Origin: JAJRRL01 sp047404195 | GTDB taxonomy: Bacteria > Pseudomonadota > Gammaproteobacteria > JAJRRL01 | Direction of reading: 5' to 3' | Assembly (NCBI GenBank): GCA_047404195.1 | Contig: JBDOIU010000005.1 | Span: forward strand, 81,860-145,859 | DNA: 64,000 nucleotides | Shown here: piece after piece, positions 63,368 through 64,000 of the stretch | Position numbering within the stretch: position 1 is the stretch's first letter | How the letters are laid out: each line of letters opens with the position of its first letter | Made by a program: the position numbers and the translations under genes | The notes under the pieces: generated by a model | Told to the model about the DNA's origin: nothing | Database searches by the model: none | What the model saw: the letters and a program-made list of their open reading frames with translations, nothing else

Positions 63368-64000
63368 GGTGTTGATCACGGCGATGGAGCATCACGCCAA
63401 TATAGTGCCATGGCAAAAAGCGTGTGAAAAAAAAGGGGCTCATTTACGTGTGAGTCCTTTGCGCGATAATGCGACGATTGCTCTTGAGGACGTGGCGGCA
63501 TACCTAACAGATAAAACCAAACTGCTGGCGGTGAACCACGCATCCAACGTACTTGGCACAATCAATGATATCAAGGCTATTACTGAATGCGCACATGCAC
63601 GTAACGTTGCTGTTTTAGTTGATGGTGCGCAAGCAGCATGCCATATTGATGTTGATGTGCAGGACTTAGGGTGTGATTTCTATGTCATGTCTGGCCATAA
63701 ATGCTATGGTCCAACCGGTGTTGGTGTTTTGTATGGACGCAGTGAGTGGTTAGAACGATTACCACCTTATCAACTCGGTGGCGAGATGATTGATCATGTC
63801 ACTTTTGAGCGATCTACATATGCAGGACTGCCGCACAAGTTTGAGGCAGGCACACCAAACATTGCTGGTGTGATTGGTTTGCATGCTGCAATAGACTATA
63901 TGGCGCAGTTCGAGCGTGCTGCTGTGTTGGCACATGAGGCAATGCTAGCTCAGCACCTCCATACCCGCCTTAAAGCGCTTCCAATGGTTAAGTGCTATGG
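63346..64000 (+). pseudogene. sufS: 5'-truncated cysteine desulfurase SufS, runs off the window
   Basis: Group II cysteine desulfurase sequence, beginning abruptly at HLQSGDEVLITAMEHHANIV, which corresponds to about residue 110 of full-length SufS. Then come LLAVNHASNVLGTIND, VLVDGAQAACHIDVDV, the PLP lysine segment SGHKCYGPTGVGVLYG and GTPNIAGVIGLHAAIDYM, and the frame is open to the window end. The active cysteine and C terminus lie beyond. The in-frame codon at 63318 is a stop and no N-terminal domain is present upstream. The first PLP-binding part is therefore missing and the gene cannot make a normal enzyme. It may be a recombination or assembly junction. Confidence 0.8.

Overview
The window reads as chromosomal DNA of a gammaproteobacterium of moderate to low G+C (roughly 40-45% by eye). 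The core order mutS-sufE, pncC, recA-recX-alaS-lysC-csrA-tRNA-Ser-tRNA-Arg, the pair mutL-miaA, and BolA, YciB, HemF, CysQ and DnaE proteins are typical of that class. Very large membrane-anchored proteins without recognised domains, one with a eukaryote-type IQ motif, together with several broken genes, suggest a host-associated or intracellular relative of Legionellales-like bacteria. That placement is inference; I cannot name the species.

Layout. 1-3.4 kb: a possible gene remnant and a 1009-residue Cys-rich solenoid-like protein. 3.5-23.4 kb: mostly housekeeping genes, namely a lone methylcitrate-synthase-like gene, a hotdog thioesterase, bolA, yciB, a yciO-type gene, miaA/mutL, an L,D-transpeptidase, DUF924, DUF1820, an MscS channel, a purine phosphoribosyltransferase, sufE/mutS, pncC, recA/recX/alaS/lysC and csrA. 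23.5-24.0 kb: two tRNA genes, then a 178-bp tandem repeat whose units each begin with a copy of the tRNA-Arg 3' end. 24.1-29.4 kb: an accessory island. Its centre is a four-gene plus-strand operon: a small protein with three identical 9-residue motifs spaced exactly 40 residues apart, a JmjC/cupin-type Fe(II)/2-oxoglutarate oxygenase, and two nucleotidyltransferases. This looks like an undescribed peptide-modification (RiPP-like) system and is the most interesting locus here. It is flanked by minus-strand membrane-protein genes, one interrupted by an in-frame stop.

29.6-34.4 kb: an RhlE-type helicase and a run of small exported proteins ending in a second L,D-transpeptidase family. 34.6-40.2 kb: DUF4153, mdh, cysQ, hemF and an archaeal/eukaryal-type proS. 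40.4-53.6 kb: three related giant or large effector-like proteins, an MFS transporter, and evidence of a tandem duplication: a second copy of the transporter 3' end lies upstream of the 1886-residue gene, followed by a decayed gene. 53.9-62.5 kb: an exported protein, tRNA-Leu, a dnaE/ddl coupled pair, a small membrane protein, and a three-gene overlapping operon (SDR, SPL-like radical SAM, nucleoside phosphorylase). 62.7-64 kb: a hypothetical gene that runs directly into a 5'-truncated sufS, which looks like a rearrangement junction.

Starts were chosen from Shine-Dalgarno spacing and family lengths. All family assignments are from reading the translated sequence, with no database search.
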